Shown here: positions 25,703 to 34,018 of the stretch, piece by piece
Layout of the letters: every line of letters begins with the position of its first letter
Numbering within the stretch: the first letter of the stretch is position 1
Source of the DNA: DATFVA01 sp963771705
GTDB taxonomy: Bacteria; Bacteroidota; Ignavibacteria; Ignavibacteriales; Ignavibacteriaceae
Length of the DNA stretch: 64,000 bases
NCBI GenBank assembly: GCA_963771705.1
Contig: CAVYUP010000014.1
Span: forward strand, 124,001-188,000
Direction of reading: 5' to 3'
Made by a program: the position numbers and the translations under genes
Notes under the pieces: model-generated
What the model saw: only the letters and a program-made list of their open reading frames with translations
Database searches by the model: none
Told to the model about the DNA's origin: nothing

Positions 25703-26494
25703 TTAATGGCCGGCTTTATTCTGTCCATCAAGGATTGATATTACAAAGCCTATTTGTCCAAGGTGATAATAATCGTGATGGAGCAGGCCTTCGATGTCAG
25801 TCCTGTTTTTATGCCCCGGTCTGTTTTCCTCTTCCAGAAAATCATCTGTTTTAGTTATAAGCGATTTCACAAGATCTTCCTGGCTATCTATCAGTTCCTG
25901 TCCTAATTTTTTCCATCCTTTTTTCCGAAGCTGTTCAGGGGAAAGAAAGTTCTGCTCCTTCTCAGTTTTTTCCTCAAACTTAAAATCCTTCTTAACCCGG
26001 TGCAGTACTGCTCTTCTCCAGTAGATTATATGCCATAATAATTCCGCCGCTGAATGCTTCCCCGGAAAGGGCTGCGTAAACGCGGTTTCCTCATCTAATG
26101 AACTTAAGAGCATAATAAAGTTTCTGTCCGTCCAATTATTTCCGTCATACAGATCCGTAAACTGCTGAAGAAGTTTCCGTATCATCAGGTTTGAGAAGGA
26201 AACGGTCTCGTAGTGCTTTACTTCAGGCTCCAGCTCAAGTAAATATTTTTCATCTTCGGGATAATATTTGGACCTGACGTAATTCTTTCCTGCAAACTTT
26301 TTAACCGATTCAATGTTATCCCACTGCGTTACTGCGTAAATGTGAGAAACATCATCATCGGTGTCCTGTAGTATTTGTGCCGATACGTTGCCTTTTATCT
26401 TGAGGTAATCTCTTATACCCGTGTTGATTACGTGCTTCCGGTATTTATCTGCATCCTTTTTTTTCACTCTTCCGTGCCAGATTCTTGTTATCAT
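25703..26494 (-). CDS. Fusion: antibiotic-monooxygenase-like domain + DinB domain
   Basis: 263 residues, GAGG site before ATG. Residues 1-100 resemble a dimeric alpha-beta barrel (ABM-like: ITRIWHGRVKKKDADKYRKH, SHIYAVTQWDNIESVKKFAG). Residues 101-263 form a DinB/YfiT four-helix bundle with the expected metal histidines His155 (ELLWHIIYW), His240 and His244 (LLHHDYYHLGQ). DinB proteins of this kind bind a divalent metal, and some are thiol-dependent transferases or hydrolases. The ABM-like half is usually a separate small oxygenase or sensor. I know of no function for the pair. It is divergent from the CGNR regulator gene with operator-like repeats between them. Confidence 0.75.
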   Translation of the reverse strand: MITRIWHGRVKKKDADKYRKHVINTGIRDYLKIKGNVSAQILQDTDDDVSHIYAVTQWDNIESVKKFAGKNYVRSKYYPEDEKYLLELEPEVKHYETVSFSNLMIRKLLQQFTDLYDGNNWTDRNFIMLLSSLDEETAFTQPFPGKHSAAELLWHIIYWRRAVLHRVKKDFKFEEKTEKEQNFLSPEQLRKKGWKKLGQELIDSQEDLVKSLITKTDDFLEEENRPGHKNRTDIEGLLHHDYYHLGQIGFVISILDGQNKAGH

Positions 26495-26530
26495 TTCTGC
26501 CTCACTTTAAAATGAATTGATTATTAGTTC

Positions 26531-26608
26531 GTAACCAGTTAATTTAATATTAACAGTTACAAGATAACATTATAGTTGTAACCAGTCAAGTGTATTTTTA
26601 TCGGTTAC
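26531..26608. promoter_or_regulatory. Two tandem GTAACCAGT...GTTAC inverted-repeat units
   Basis: Unit 1 spans 26531-26560 and unit 2 spans 26578-26608. Each opens with an identical GTAACCAGT and closes with GTTAC about 30 bp on, giving a GTAAC/GTTAC inverted pair. Units lie 47 bp apart. They sit in the spacer between the divergent DinB-fusion and CGNR genes, unit 2 ending 16 bp before the CGNR ATG. They are candidate binding sites for the CGNR protein. Confidence 0.55.
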
Positions 26609-26624
26609 CAGGGAAAATTGAAAT

Positions 26625-27251
26625 ATGGCAGAAAAACACAAATACATAGCGAATAACCTGTCGCTGGATTTCGTCAACTCTGTGAGCGGTAGAAAGGGGC
26701 TCGATGAAAAAGATCCTCTTGATTATAAAGTGCTGAATGATAAACTGGAAAACTATTCCGACCTGATCGACTGGGCGCATAAAGCAGGGATAATAGACGA
26801 AACCGCTGCTGAAAAATTAACCCGCCTCGGACGGAAAGATCCCAAAGCTGTACATAAGGTCTACAAAAAAGCATTAGTCGTACGTGAGGCAATTTACAGG
26901 ATTTTTATAAGCCTTGTGAACGGTGAAGTGCCTGATAATGAAGATATACAACTGCTGAACAGGAAATCCGGCGCTGCACGGGAACATCAGAAACTTAGGT
27001 TCGATTCGGGTGAATTCAAATGGGATCTGGAATTACAGGACCAGGAACCGGCCGGTATTATATGGCAAATTGTGCTATCTGCTTCAGAACTATTAACATC
27101 AGGTGACCTGGGCAGGGTAAAGGAATGCTGCGGGGATGACTGCGGATGGCTGTTCCTCGATACCAGTAAGAACGGAAGCCGGCAGTGGTGCAGTATGCAG
27201 GATTGCGGTAACCTCGCCAAAGTAAGAAAATTCAGAGAGAAACATCGGTAA
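26625..27251 (+). CDS. CGNR zinc-finger (ABATE) regulator
   Basis: 208 residues. The N-terminal ABATE domain (LSLDFVNSV, about 8-160) is followed by a C-terminal CGNR zinc finger (about 163-205): ECCGDDCGWLFLD, then RQWCSMQDCGNLAKVRKFR. The zinc cysteines and the C-G-N-x-x-K-x-R DNA-contact stretch are intact. Proteins of this family are treated as stress-linked transcription regulators, though few have been tested. It is divergent from the DinB fusion and followed 148 bp later by an SRPBCC gene. Inverted repeats before its start suggest self-control. Confidence 0.85.
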   Translation: MAEKHKYIANNLSLDFVNSVSGRKGLDEKDPLDYKVLNDKLENYSDLIDWAHKAGIIDETAAEKLTRLGRKDPKAVHKVYKKALVVREAIYRIFISLVNGEVPDNEDIQLLNRKSGAAREHQKLRFDSGEFKWDLELQDQEPAGIIWQIVLSASELLTSGDLGRVKECCGDDCGWLFLDTSKNGSRQWCSMQDCGNLAKVRKFREKHR

Positions 27252-27399
27252 GATCCATTGATCAAACCTATCCGCACAGTAATTTGTTTTGCCGCAAATG
27301 CCCTCGTAATTTGTCGGAATACTCCCTTTATTTTTCAATCCCTCCGGGTTAATTTGCTATTAATTCAACTTAAACAAATACAACTTAGAAGGAGCAGTT

Positions 27400-27840
27400 A
27401 TGTCAACAGTTAAACTCCACTGTGTGTTTACCGCATCCCCCGAAAAAATTTACCGTGCATTCCTCGACGCCGATGCATTAGCTAAATGGCTTCCGCCGTA
27501 TGGATTTACTTGTAAGGTACACCAAATTGATGCAAAAGTGGGCGGAACCTACAGGATGTCGTTTACGAATTTCACCTCAGCTAAAAGTCACTCATTCGGC
27601 GGGAAATACCTTGAATTGAAACCCAATGAGTACGTCAAATACTCAGACTCATTCGAAGATCCTAATATGCCGGGTGAGATGATAACGACTGTTTCCATAA
27701 AAGAGGTTTCATGCGGGGCGGAAGTAAGTATTGAGCAGACCGGAATTCCTGAAGCTATTCCAGCTGAAATGTGTTATCTCGGATGGCAGGACTCATTAGC
27801 TCAGTTAGCCAATATTGTTAACCCGAACATACCGGATTAA
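27400..27840 (+). CDS. SRPBCC/AHSA1-like lipid- or ligand-binding protein
   Basis: 146 residues, AGGAG site 7 bp before ATG. An SRPBCC fold of the AHSA1-like (START superfamily) type is indicated by HCVFTASPEKIYRAFLDADALAKWLPP at the start (first helix and strand), GGTYRMSF in mid-protein, and a C-terminal GWQDSLAQLANIV helix. Such proteins bind hydrophobic ligands in a deep pocket; many are of unknown role and cluster with ArsR or other small regulators. Here the nearest regulator is the upstream CGNR gene. Complete and intact. Confidence 0.85.
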   Translation: MSTVKLHCVFTASPEKIYRAFLDADALAKWLPPYGFTCKVHQIDAKVGGTYRMSFTNFTSAKSHSFGGKYLELKPNEYVKYSDSFEDPNMPGEMITTVSIKEVSCGAEVSIEQTGIPEAIPAEMCYLGWQDSLAQLANIVNPNIPD

Positions 27841-27896
27841 AAATAAAACCGGATATTCCAATACATTCGATTGAGGATATACCTGGACCAATTTAG

Positions 27897-28085
27897 ACGA
27901 CGGCAATTACTCTTATAGGGTTTTCAGTTCCGATCAGGCCGGATGGTCTACCCGGCTATACCATCAATAACTTTTATAAATACATCGGTCCTCCAATGCC
28001 GATTCCTGTAGAATTTACTTCCTTTACAGCATCAGTCAGCGGCAATGAAGTAAATCTTAACTGGTCTATGCCTCATTCCGGCTGA
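27897..28085 (+). pseudogene. Remnant of a secreted T9SS-type protein
   Basis: An open stretch with no start codon context ends at a TGA at 28083-28085. It translates to a segment containing YTINNFYKYIGPP, PIPVEFTSFTASVSGNEV and LNWS. This is the linker-plus-FN3 start seen in full-length secreted proteins of this genome (compare PVELTSFSANS in the VCBS protein at 5455). The rest of the domain and the sorting signal are missing. The remainder of the 464-bp gap (27841-28304) holds nothing else I can support. Confidence 0.55.
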
Positions 28086-28304
28086 CATAATTTTCTGTAT
28101 ACAGTACCGGTAAAATTAAAAGTTGCTGCATTATTGATATCTGATCCTCATTACTGACTTAAGTCGGTACCATTGCGCCTTGGGAGACATTTCTTTAAGT
28201 TAAATCTGTTAAATATGGGTATTATGAGATCGGGGAGCTAATTATAAAGGCGTAACTAGGAAAAACGGGAATCTTCAATAATTTTTATCCAGAGGAGAAC
28301 CTCA

Positions 28305-28874
28305 ATGAAAACTTCAGCAATGTTCGCGGCATTTATCATCTTAATTAGCGGAGTATTATGCGGACAAAATTTAACCGGCAGAGGGACGTACAGCATAAAC
28401 GGAACCCTCTCTTTTGCTTCCTATTCACATGAAGGGGTTGATAATAACACCACAATTCTAAATTTCAATCCCGGCGTTGATTATTTTATAATCGATAACT
28501 TTTCGCTCGGCCTGGGCGTAAGTATTCAGGAAGTCAGTTACAGCGGCAGCAGTAACACAACCTGGGCAGTGGGACCTTCCGCCAGGTTTTATTTGGGTAA
28601 AGAGCATGCCAAACCGTTTTTTCTTATCGGTTACGCGTATGGAAAACAAAATTCTTCAATATCCACCGGCGACATTTCAGAAAGCGATATAAAGCTTGGA
28701 GCAGGGATGGACTATTTCCTTACTGATAATGTGGCTGTCGAATCAGTTGTAAGCTATACTTTTATAAACTTAACATATCCATCAGAATATTCTCTTTTTT
28801 ATGTCATGCCTTCGCACGAGGAAAAAAGTAAAGTATTAGCGATAGGTATAGGAGTAAATGTCTTCCTGCGGTAA
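28305..28874 (+). CDS. Small outer-membrane beta-barrel protein
   Basis: 189 residues, AGAGGAG site upstream, signal peptide (about 1-20, ending LCGQN). The mature part is alternating beta-strand, with GVDYFIIDNFSLGLGVSI, GPSARFYLG, FFLIGYAYG, and DYFLTDNVAVESVVSYTF, and it ends in GIGVNVFLR. This aromatic-ended pattern of about eight strands is typical of the OmpA/OmpX-like porin family. Likely in the outer membrane. Ligand or role not visible. It stands alone. Confidence 0.75.
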   Translation: MKTSAMFAAFIILISGVLCGQNLTGRGTYSINGTLSFASYSHEGVDNNTTILNFNPGVDYFIIDNFSLGLGVSIQEVSYSGSSNTTWAVGPSARFYLGKEHAKPFFLIGYAYGKQNSSISTGDISESDIKLGAGMDYFLTDNVAVESVVSYTFINLTYPSEYSLFYVMPSHEEKSKVLAIGIGVNVFLR

Positions 28875-29104
28875 GGAATACCATTAGTAGTGAACCGCTG
28901 CGATGCCGTCGAGCCCGGGTTGCAGGAAAATCTAAAAATATTCACATCCCATACAGTTATCGATTCAATGCTTCCTTTTTCACGGGTGATATATATCTTT
29001 TGAGTTTGAAATACTCTTTTCGTATGTTCATAGATTCCTTGTTCATCATTAATAAATAGCAAATAATCTGCTCCGCAGAGCAGCTGATATTCAGAAGGAT
29101 ATAT

Positions 29105-29671
29105 ATGACTGACACGAAGAAAAAATTAACCCCTCCGCAAAGTGAAGCATTGCTTCGAACCCTGAAGGATCGTTTTGAAAAAAACATAAACAGACATAAA
29201 GGAATTAAGTGGGCAGAAATTCAGGCAAAGTTAGAGAATAATACATCTAAATTATGGTCTCTTAATGAAATGGAAAGCACAGGGGGAGAACCGGATATAG
29301 TCGGTTATGATAAAAAGACCGGAGAGTATGTTTTTTATGATTGCTCACCTGAAAGTCCTAAGGGACGCAGGAGTAACTGCTACGACCGTGCAGCCCTTGA
29401 AGCAAGAAAAGAACATAAACCTAAAAACAATGCCCTTGACGCCGCCGCTGATATTGGAATTGATCTGTTATCAGAAGAGGAATACCGGCAATTGCAGAAG
29501 CTTGGCGAATTCGATCTTAAAACTTCGAGCTGGATAAGAACACCTGAAAAAATAAGAAAATTAGGCGGTGCTCTTTTCTGCGACCGGCGTTACGACACTG
29601 TTTTTACATACCACAACGGAGCAGATTCCTATTATGCCGCCCGCGGCTTCCGCGGCTCACTAAAGATCTGA
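29105..29671 (+). CDS. DUF4256 family protein
   Basis: 188 residues, AAGGA site upstream. It matches the DUF4256 pattern: KDRFEKNINRHKGIKW, ALEARKEHKPKNNA, ADIGIDLLSEEEYRQLQ, FDLKTSSWIRTPEKIR, and a GGALFCDRRY...FTYHNGADSYYAARGFRG end. Soluble, no signal peptide. The family is widespread in Bacteroidota and Firmicutes, with no assigned activity that I know. It stands alone between two ~230-bp and ~160-bp gaps. Confidence 0.8.
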   Translation: MTDTKKKLTPPQSEALLRTLKDRFEKNINRHKGIKWAEIQAKLENNTSKLWSLNEMESTGGEPDIVGYDKKTGEYVFYDCSPESPKGRRSNCYDRAALEARKEHKPKNNALDAAADIGIDLLSEEEYRQLQKLGEFDLKTSSWIRTPEKIRKLGGALFCDRRYDTVFTYHNGADSYYAARGFRGSLKI

Positions 29672-29828
29672 TTTTCTCCTCACCTCCAGGGTTTCGAACG
29701 TACCCTGAAACGTAGCTAAATGTTTTTTACGAAATCAAGAAAAGCGATTTTTATGCTGAGATTATTATTTGTGATTTTATGATTTTTTCTTGACATTAAA
29801 AACTAATTTTGATACAAACTGAGATTAT

Positions 29829-30632
29829 TTATTCGCTCCTTTTATTATGCTCTTCCCGGTATTTTTCGCGGGAGATAAGTTTGTGTCTTTTTACCTGTTC
29901 AGCATGATCATCTACTTTTCTTTTTTCTGTAGGAGGCAAATCCAGCCTCGATAATTCTCTTTTTTGAATTTCCACCTTACGGTGCGGGATCCTGATATTC
30001 TTTATTCTGTTTCCGGTGGAAGATTCCAGCCTCATTCTATCAGGAGGTTCATTCATAACTTCAGATCTTCCTCCCATATCATTTCTAACCGGATTCTGCA
30101 CTCTGTAATTTCCAACATCCTGCCTGTCAAAGTCCTGCTTTCTAACAACATTCCAGTAATCCTGCTCCCTGCCTTCCCATGGAGGACCATACACAATCCC
30201 AGGAGGTGGAAGCGGCGACCAGCCGATATAATCTCCGTAATCGACCCAGTTAACTCTGGCCGGCGACCATTGATTATCCGATGGGATCCAGACCCATCCG
30301 TAGAACGGATCGTTATACCAGTAACCATAGTGATAAACTATCCATCCGAACGGTTCATAGGATATCCATGTCCAGTTGCCATTTGAATAAGCCCAGTATC
30401 CATCGCTGAACGGCTGCCAGTCTGCAACTGTGAAAGGGTGCCACGCCTCGCCGTAAGGGTTTACACGTACCCATTCACCATACTGATTCAGTTCATTAAT
30501 GTTATATCCATCTGGAGCAGACTGATTCATCGTACTCGCGGTCTCTGAATAAGAACAGCCCGCGGCTGCAAGTGGGAGTATTAACAGGAACAGCACACTT
30601 AATGCTGTAATATATACTTCAATCCTTTTCAT
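29829..30632 (-). CDS. DUF6600-type tryptophan-rich lipoprotein
   Basis: 267 residues, GAGG site upstream. A signal sequence with lipobox LAAAGC places the lipid at Cys26. Residues ~45-145 are the W/Y/G/P-rich DUF6600 repeat (YGEWVRVNPYGEAWHPF, SNGNWTWISYEPFGWIVYHYG, YGWVWIPSDNQWSP). The last ~80 residues are charged and basic (KRELSRLDLPPTEKRK). It should be anchored on a membrane facing the periplasm or outside. The function of the family is unknown. Two divergent genes flank it. Confidence 0.75.
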   Translation of the reverse strand: MKRIEVYITALSVLFLLILPLAAAGCSYSETASTMNQSAPDGYNINELNQYGEWVRVNPYGEAWHPFTVADWQPFSDGYWAYSNGNWTWISYEPFGWIVYHYGYWYNDPFYGWVWIPSDNQWSPARVNWVDYGDYIGWSPLPPPGIVYGPPWEGREQDYWNVVRKQDFDRQDVGNYRVQNPVRNDMGGRSEVMNEPPDRMRLESSTGNRIKNIRIPHRKVEIQKRELSRLDLPPTEKRKVDDHAEQVKRHKLISREKYREEHNKRSE

Positions 30633-30869
30633 TTCTAAACCTCAATTTTATCTGTATTACTAATTATAAGCGGCGGGGTTTCTTTATGTGTGTTTGAAGT
30701 GACAGGTCTGTTCAAATGTGAAATATGATGGAGAAAAAAAAATCCCTTTTTAACAAAAGCTTACTGCCGCAGAGCTTTGAAGGTAAAAAATAATTATCAT
30801 GGACGTTACAAGCCTTATTTTACCGTTTGGCCTGTATATTTTTTTGTAAAATGATATTGAGGGAAAGAT

Positions 30870-31781
30870 ATGACCGGTAATAATAAATGGACAACCGCCG
30901 ATATTCCTGATCAGCAGGGGAAGGTGGTTGTTATAACAGGAGCCGACAGCGGGATTGGATTTGAAGCCGCCAGAGTTCTTGCGGAGAAAAATGCGACGGT
31001 AATCGCGGCCGCAAGGAATCAAAATAAAGGGGAGAAAGCTGTTCAGAAGATAAAAGACCGGTTTAAGGATGCGGATGTTACACTGATGCTGATTGATCTT
31101 GCCAGCCTTGATTCGGTTAAAAAATTTGCGGAGGTTTTTAAGAAAAAATATGAACGGCTCGATATATTAATTAATAATGCAGGCGTTATGGTTCCGCCTT
31201 ATTCCAAAACTGAAGAAGGATTTGAATTACAATTCGGCGTGAATCACCTGGGACATTTTGCACTGACTGCTCTTTTATTTGATTTAATCAAAACTACCCC
31301 AAACTCGCGGATAGTAAACGTGTCAAGCAACGCTCATAAGATGGGTAATATAAATTTTGAGGACCTTAATTGGGAAAAAAGAAAGTACAAAGCAAGTAGA
31401 GCCTACGGCGACAGTAAGCTGGCCAACCTCTATTTTACATATGAGTTAAGTGACAGGATGAAAAAGAACGACCTGCAGGTTAAAGTGACGGCTGCGCATC
31501 CCGGCTGGACAGCAACAAATTTGCAGAGACATTCTTCCATAATGGAATTTATGAATAAAATATTTGCGATGTCCGTTGAAAAGGGTACCTTGCCTATATT
31601 AAGAGCGGCAGTAGATAAAAATGCGGACTGCGGTGATTTTTTTGGTCCTGATGGATTCATGGAAATGACAGGCTATCCCGCCAGAGTTGATTCCAATAAA
31701 TTATCGCATAATAAGGAACTGGCTGAGAAGTTGTGGGAAGTTTCAGAAAAAATGACAAATATAAACTTCAATCTGGATTAA
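30870..31781 (+). CDS. Short-chain dehydrogenase/reductase (retinol dehydrogenase-like)
   Basis: 303 residues, AGGGAAAG site upstream. Classical-extended SDR: cofactor motif TGADSGIGF near residue 24, NNAGVMVPP, catalytic serine in VNVSSNAHK, and the YGDSKLAN motif (Tyr and Lys). A basic residue after the glycine motif (AAARNQNKG) favours NADPH. Closest in pattern to retinol-dehydrogenase/protochlorophyllide-reductase-like SDRs of bacteria. Substrate unknown. It stands alone, divergent from the DUF6600 lipoprotein. Confidence 0.88.
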   Translation: MTGNNKWTTADIPDQQGKVVVITGADSGIGFEAARVLAEKNATVIAAARNQNKGEKAVQKIKDRFKDADVTLMLIDLASLDSVKKFAEVFKKKYERLDILINNAGVMVPPYSKTEEGFELQFGVNHLGHFALTALLFDLIKTTPNSRIVNVSSNAHKMGNINFEDLNWEKRKYKASRAYGDSKLANLYFTYELSDRMKKNDLQVKVTAAHPGWTATNLQRHSSIMEFMNKIFAMSVEKGTLPILRAAVDKNADCGDFFGPDGFMEMTGYPARVDSNKLSHNKELAEKLWEVSEKMTNINFNLD

Positions 31782-31900
31782 TCGGTAATAATAATGCCGT
31801 TCCTTGTTTGCCATCGAATCAGCAATCCGGATTTTGCTTTACTAAAACTCTAAAACTAAAGTTTGGAGCCGCCGCCCGGCAAATACGAAGGTATTATAAT

Positions 31901-32134
31901 TTAAATAGCTTTTTCTAACTGCATTGCAGATTCAGATAATACAGATCTTAAATGATCTATACCCTTTAAGCTTACAAGATCATAATCATAACAGGTATAG
32001 ATATGGGAAGAATCCCTGGGCGAGAAGGATACCTGTCCTGTGCGTTTATCGTAATTCACTATTCTTACTAATCGATTGGTCATTACATGTACAATATCGG
32101 AATGGTCTGAACTATTGCCTTCGAAAATATTCAT
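31901..32134 (-). CDS. Small hypothetical protein, 77 residues
   Basis: The start at 32134 is chosen because GGGAGGAAA lies 5 bp upstream; a longer in-frame start 24 bp before it would include that site. The product has no signal or membrane segment and contains VMTNRLVRIVNYDKRTGQV and SFSPRDSSHIYTCYDYDL. I recognise no family. It stands alone between the SDR and sthA. Confidence 0.55.
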   Translation of the reverse strand: MNIFEGNSSDHSDIVHVMTNRLVRIVNYDKRTGQVSFSPRDSSHIYTCYDYDLVSLKGIDHLRSVLSESAMQLEKAI

Positions 32135-32391
32135 AACGTTTCCTCCCTGTTTTTCCACCTTAAAGTGCAGATCTACGATAAGGTGGTTTTGTTATAAAAT
32201 AATATCAGAACTCGATGCAAAAAATTACAATGAGAAAATAAATTGTAAAAAGTTAAAATGCATGAGACTTAACCGGTATTAGGAAGGAAATTTGACCTGC
32301 AATGAAATTAGTCACAAATTAAAACCGCAGCAGCCTCAATAAAGTTTGAAGAAGAGCTTTAATCTGTCAAATGTTTCCTCTGATAAGGAGA

Positions 32392-33777
32392 TCAATCCAT
32401 CTTTCTTAGTTGATCCACCTTATTGATCCCGTTTAGAGCGGCAACACGATAAGCTTCAGCCATTGTTGGATAGTTAAATGTCGTGGTAATAAAGAACATC
32501 AAGGAATTTGCTTCTCCTTTTTGCGACATTATGGCCTGACCGATGTGAATAATTTCGGCCGCTCCATGCCCGAAACAATGCACCCCGAGCAGCTGCAGTG
32601 TTTCCCTGTGAAAGAGAATTTTCAGCATCCCGGTTGTCCTCCCGGTTATCTGCGCCCTTGCCAGATGCCTGAAGAAAGAATGCCCCACCTCATACGGAAC
32701 CTTTTCCTTCGTCAATTCTTCTTCAGTATAACCCACAGAACTTATTTCAGGAATAGTATAAATCCCGGTTGGAATAAATTCAACAAGCTGGTGTTCGCAT
32801 TTCCCGAATACAATATGCGTTGCCGCAAACCTTCCCTGATCATATGAAGCACTTGCCAGATTTGGGAATCCGATTATATCCCCAACCGCATAAATATTTG
32901 GAACAATAGTCTGATTATTTTCATTTACTAAAATTGATCCCTTGGAATCCGGTTCTATTCCCAGTTTCTCAAGTCCCATATTGTCTGAATTGCCCGTTCT
33001 TCCCTGCGCCCACAACAAATAGTCGGTGCGGATTTCTTTATTTGATTTCAAATAAACAGTAACTCCCTTGTCATCAGCAATAACCTTTTCATATTCTTCA
33101 TTATGTCTGAGGATCACCCCATTTTCTCTCAGAAAGAAACTCAGCGCGTCTATAATTTCATTATCAAGGAAAGCGAGCAGTTTATCCCGTGTATTTATCA
33201 AATTTACCTTGATCCGCAGGCCTCTGAATATAGAAGCATATTCACACCCGATTACGCCCGCACCGTATATTGTTAATGAGCGGGGATTGTCTTTTAAGTT
33301 CAACACAGTATCGCTGTCCAGAATTCTTGGATGGCTAAAATCAATGTCTGGAGGATGATAGGGACGGGAACCGGTAGCGATTACAAAATGATCGGAAGTA
33401 TAAGTTTCTTCAACACCGTTTGAAAGTTTAACCGAGATTGTATGCGCGTCTATAAAAGTTGCCCTGCCGTCGATGATATCAATAAGATTTCTTTCGTAAA
33501 ACCCCTTTCTGAGGTTAAACTGTTCCTGAATTACCACATCAGCTTTTTTTAATAATGATTGATAATTTGCCTCAGCCAGGCTATTTGTCTCATATAAAAG
33601 CTGGCTGGCATGACGTAAAGCTTTGCTTGGGATGGTGTTAGTGTGAGTGCAGCTGCCGCCAATCATTGAAAAATAATCGCACATAGCAACATGCAGACCT
33701 TCTTTAGTGCATTTCATTGCGGCACCTTCTCCGCCGGGTCCGCTGCCTATTACAATTACATTATAGTCATTTTTCAA
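32392..33777 (-). CDS. sthA: Soluble pyridine nucleotide transhydrogenase (Si-specific)
   Basis: 461 residues with a TTG start supported by AAGGAAG 6 bp upstream; the nearby ATG is out of frame. FAD motif VIGSGPGGEG near residue 10. The redox region reads GGSCTHTNTIPSKALRH: one cysteine where disulfide reductases have C-x4-C, as expected for SthA. NAD-binding motif GAGVIGCEYASIF, FAD motif NIYAVGDIIG, and a C-terminal dimerisation domain with HCFGHGAAEIIHIGQ. SthA moves hydride between NADPH and NAD+ in the cytosol and helps balance the pools. Complete. Confidence 0.92.
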   Translation of the reverse strand: MKNDYNVIVIGSGPGGEGAAMKCTKEGLHVAMCDYFSMIGGSCTHTNTIPSKALRHASQLLYETNSLAEANYQSLLKKADVVIQEQFNLRKGFYERNLIDIIDGRATFIDAHTISVKLSNGVEETYTSDHFVIATGSRPYHPPDIDFSHPRILDSDTVLNLKDNPRSLTIYGAGVIGCEYASIFRGLRIKVNLINTRDKLLAFLDNEIIDALSFFLRENGVILRHNEEYEKVIADDKGVTVYLKSNKEIRTDYLLWAQGRTGNSDNMGLEKLGIEPDSKGSILVNENNQTIVPNIYAVGDIIGFPNLASASYDQGRFAATHIVFGKCEHQLVEFIPTGIYTIPEISSVGYTEEELTKEKVPYEVGHSFFRHLARAQITGRTTGMLKILFHRETLQLLGVHCFGHGAAEIIHIGQAIMSQKGEANSLMFFITTTFNYPTMAEAYRVAALNGINKVDQLRKMD

Positions 33778-33974
33778 AATTACTTCCTTAGGATTATTAA
33801 GTACTTAAAAATATAAAAATCGGGGTACATTAATTGCGTATTGAAGCAATATTGTATAATTCCTTCTGTTATCAAAAATTCCATGGGGTCCTCGTGTAAG
33901 CATTAAACCTTGTCTCTGGTTAAAATGTCCAAATATCGTTATGAAACATCAGCAAATAATCGCTGGCAGAAAAA

Positions 33975-34001
33975 ACTAATTGATTAGTATTTATAACTAA
34001 T
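33975..34001. promoter_or_regulatory. ACTAAT half-sites before the MacAB-like operon
   Basis: ACTAAT (33975-33980) and ATTAGT (33983-33988) form an inverted pair, with a further ACTAAT at 33996-34001, ending 17 bp before the adaptor start codon. The site could bind a small repressor. No regulator gene is adjacent. Confidence 0.3.
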
Positions 34002-34018
34002 TCTGTTTGAGAATATAA

